This document shows positions 63,816 to 64,000 of a stretch of 64,000 nt of DNA, one piece after another. Within the stretch, counting starts at the first letter, position 1, and every line of letters begins with the position of its first letter. The translations under genes were made by a program, and so were the position numbers. The notes below the pieces were generated by a model. The model was not told the origin of the DNA and made no database searches. It saw only the letters and a program-made list of their open reading frames with translations. This stretch comes from CAZJWC01 sp964550125 (GTDB lineage Bacteria > Bacillota > Clostridia > Christensenellales > Borkfalkiaceae), in NCBI GenBank assembly GCA_964550125.1, contig CAZJWC010000001.1:186001-250000 (forward strand), in the 5' to 3' direction.

Positions 63816-64000
63816 CATTAGCCTCCTTAACTTCTAGCAATGGTATGTTTGCCAAAACGGGAATAGAAGATATTTCAACTAAATCCTCCTCACTCTTAAT
63901 TCTTGTGTCAGCAAGATTGATGATTACAACTACAACACAAGCGATTACAAAACTTGCCAATGCAACTATAAAAGTGTATAGCATTTTGTTTGGAGCAGAG
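63808..64000 (-). CDS. Wzz/CpsC-type chain-length determinant, 5' end outside window
   Basis: Only the last 64 codons are visible, reading in from the window edge to a TAA at 63808. They show the Pro-containing SAPNKMLYT before the second transmembrane helix (about 25 hydrophobic residues), then the short cytoplasmic tail RIKSEEDLVEISSIPVLANI typical of CpsC/Wzz adaptor proteins that activate CpsD. The stop overlaps the cpsD start by 8-11 bases. Confidence 0.85.
   Translation of the reverse strand, partial: SAPNKMLYTFIVALASFVIACVVVVIINLADTRIKSEEDLVEISSIPVLANIPLLEVKEANDD

Overview
The window reads as a piece of chromosome from a low-G+C (roughly one-third G+C by eye), spore-forming, Clostridia-like Bacillota. 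The evidence is gene content and order: dgt-dnaG-sigA-trmK-nif3-cdsZ, mrnC-rlmB-sigH and dnaX-ybaB-recR are standard Bacillota clusters, SpoIIID and CwlD are sporulation genes, and promoters are of the SigA type (TTGACA / 17 bp / TATAAT). I cannot name a genus. Nearly all genes lie on the minus strand; only fba, one tRNA-Glu, a phosphoribosyltransferase gene and rqcH are on the plus strand. Coding density is high, and the only gene-free stretch above 300 bases is 21965-22314, the divergent control region of an M29 aminopeptidase and fba.

Layout. 1-11935: holA (cut by the window edge), a ComEC that lacks the usual C-terminal metallo-beta-lactamase (MBL) domain, a small MBL hydrolase, a very large DUF4011/SF1-helicase/nuclease/DUF3320 protein resembling the single-gene defence family Hhe, a YjjG-like HAD phosphatase and a HelD-like helicase. 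12113-17418: an information-processing operon mrnC-rlmB-sigH-dnaX-ybaB-recR-gpsA. 17511-18480: spoIIID-cwlD behind a SigE-like promoter. 18618-25050: gapA, a BspA-type leucine-rich repeat protein with an M29 aminopeptidase, fba, and a two-gene membrane locus (SHOCT protein plus an apparently inactive YugP-like protease homologue). 25179-29412: the deoxynucleoside salvage operon deoC-deoD-deoB-cdd-pdp. 29634-35658: dgt-dnaG-sigA-trmK-nif3-cdsZ. 35766-38402: patatin-like lipase, membrane-anchored ComEC-like MBL protein and an SDR reductase. 38588-44823: tRNA-Glu(CUC), a DUF3137 protein, a DUF1538 membrane protein with two tandem PII-like regulators, minD-minE, and an NCS2 purine permease. 44909-53359: RluA-family pseudouridine synthase, FeoB-like protein, phosphoribosyltransferase, tig-clpP-clpX and rqcH. 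53382-59778: a MarR-controlled heterodimeric ABC exporter, a PAP2 phosphatase and a lipoprotein. 59902-64000: wzz-cpsD-cpsB followed without a gap by dxs and a COG2426 membrane protein.

Themes. Nucleotide salvage appears several times (deo operon, dgt, NCS2 permease, phosphoribosyltransferase). Proteostasis genes (tig, clpP, clpX, rqcH) sit together. The least understood parts are the DUF1538 plus twin PII operon (a candidate PII-gated transporter), the degenerate YugP/SHOCT membrane pair, the helicase-nuclease gene running into MBL and comEC, and the split arrangement of ComEC. I saw no rRNA, CRISPR array, insertion sequence or prophage.
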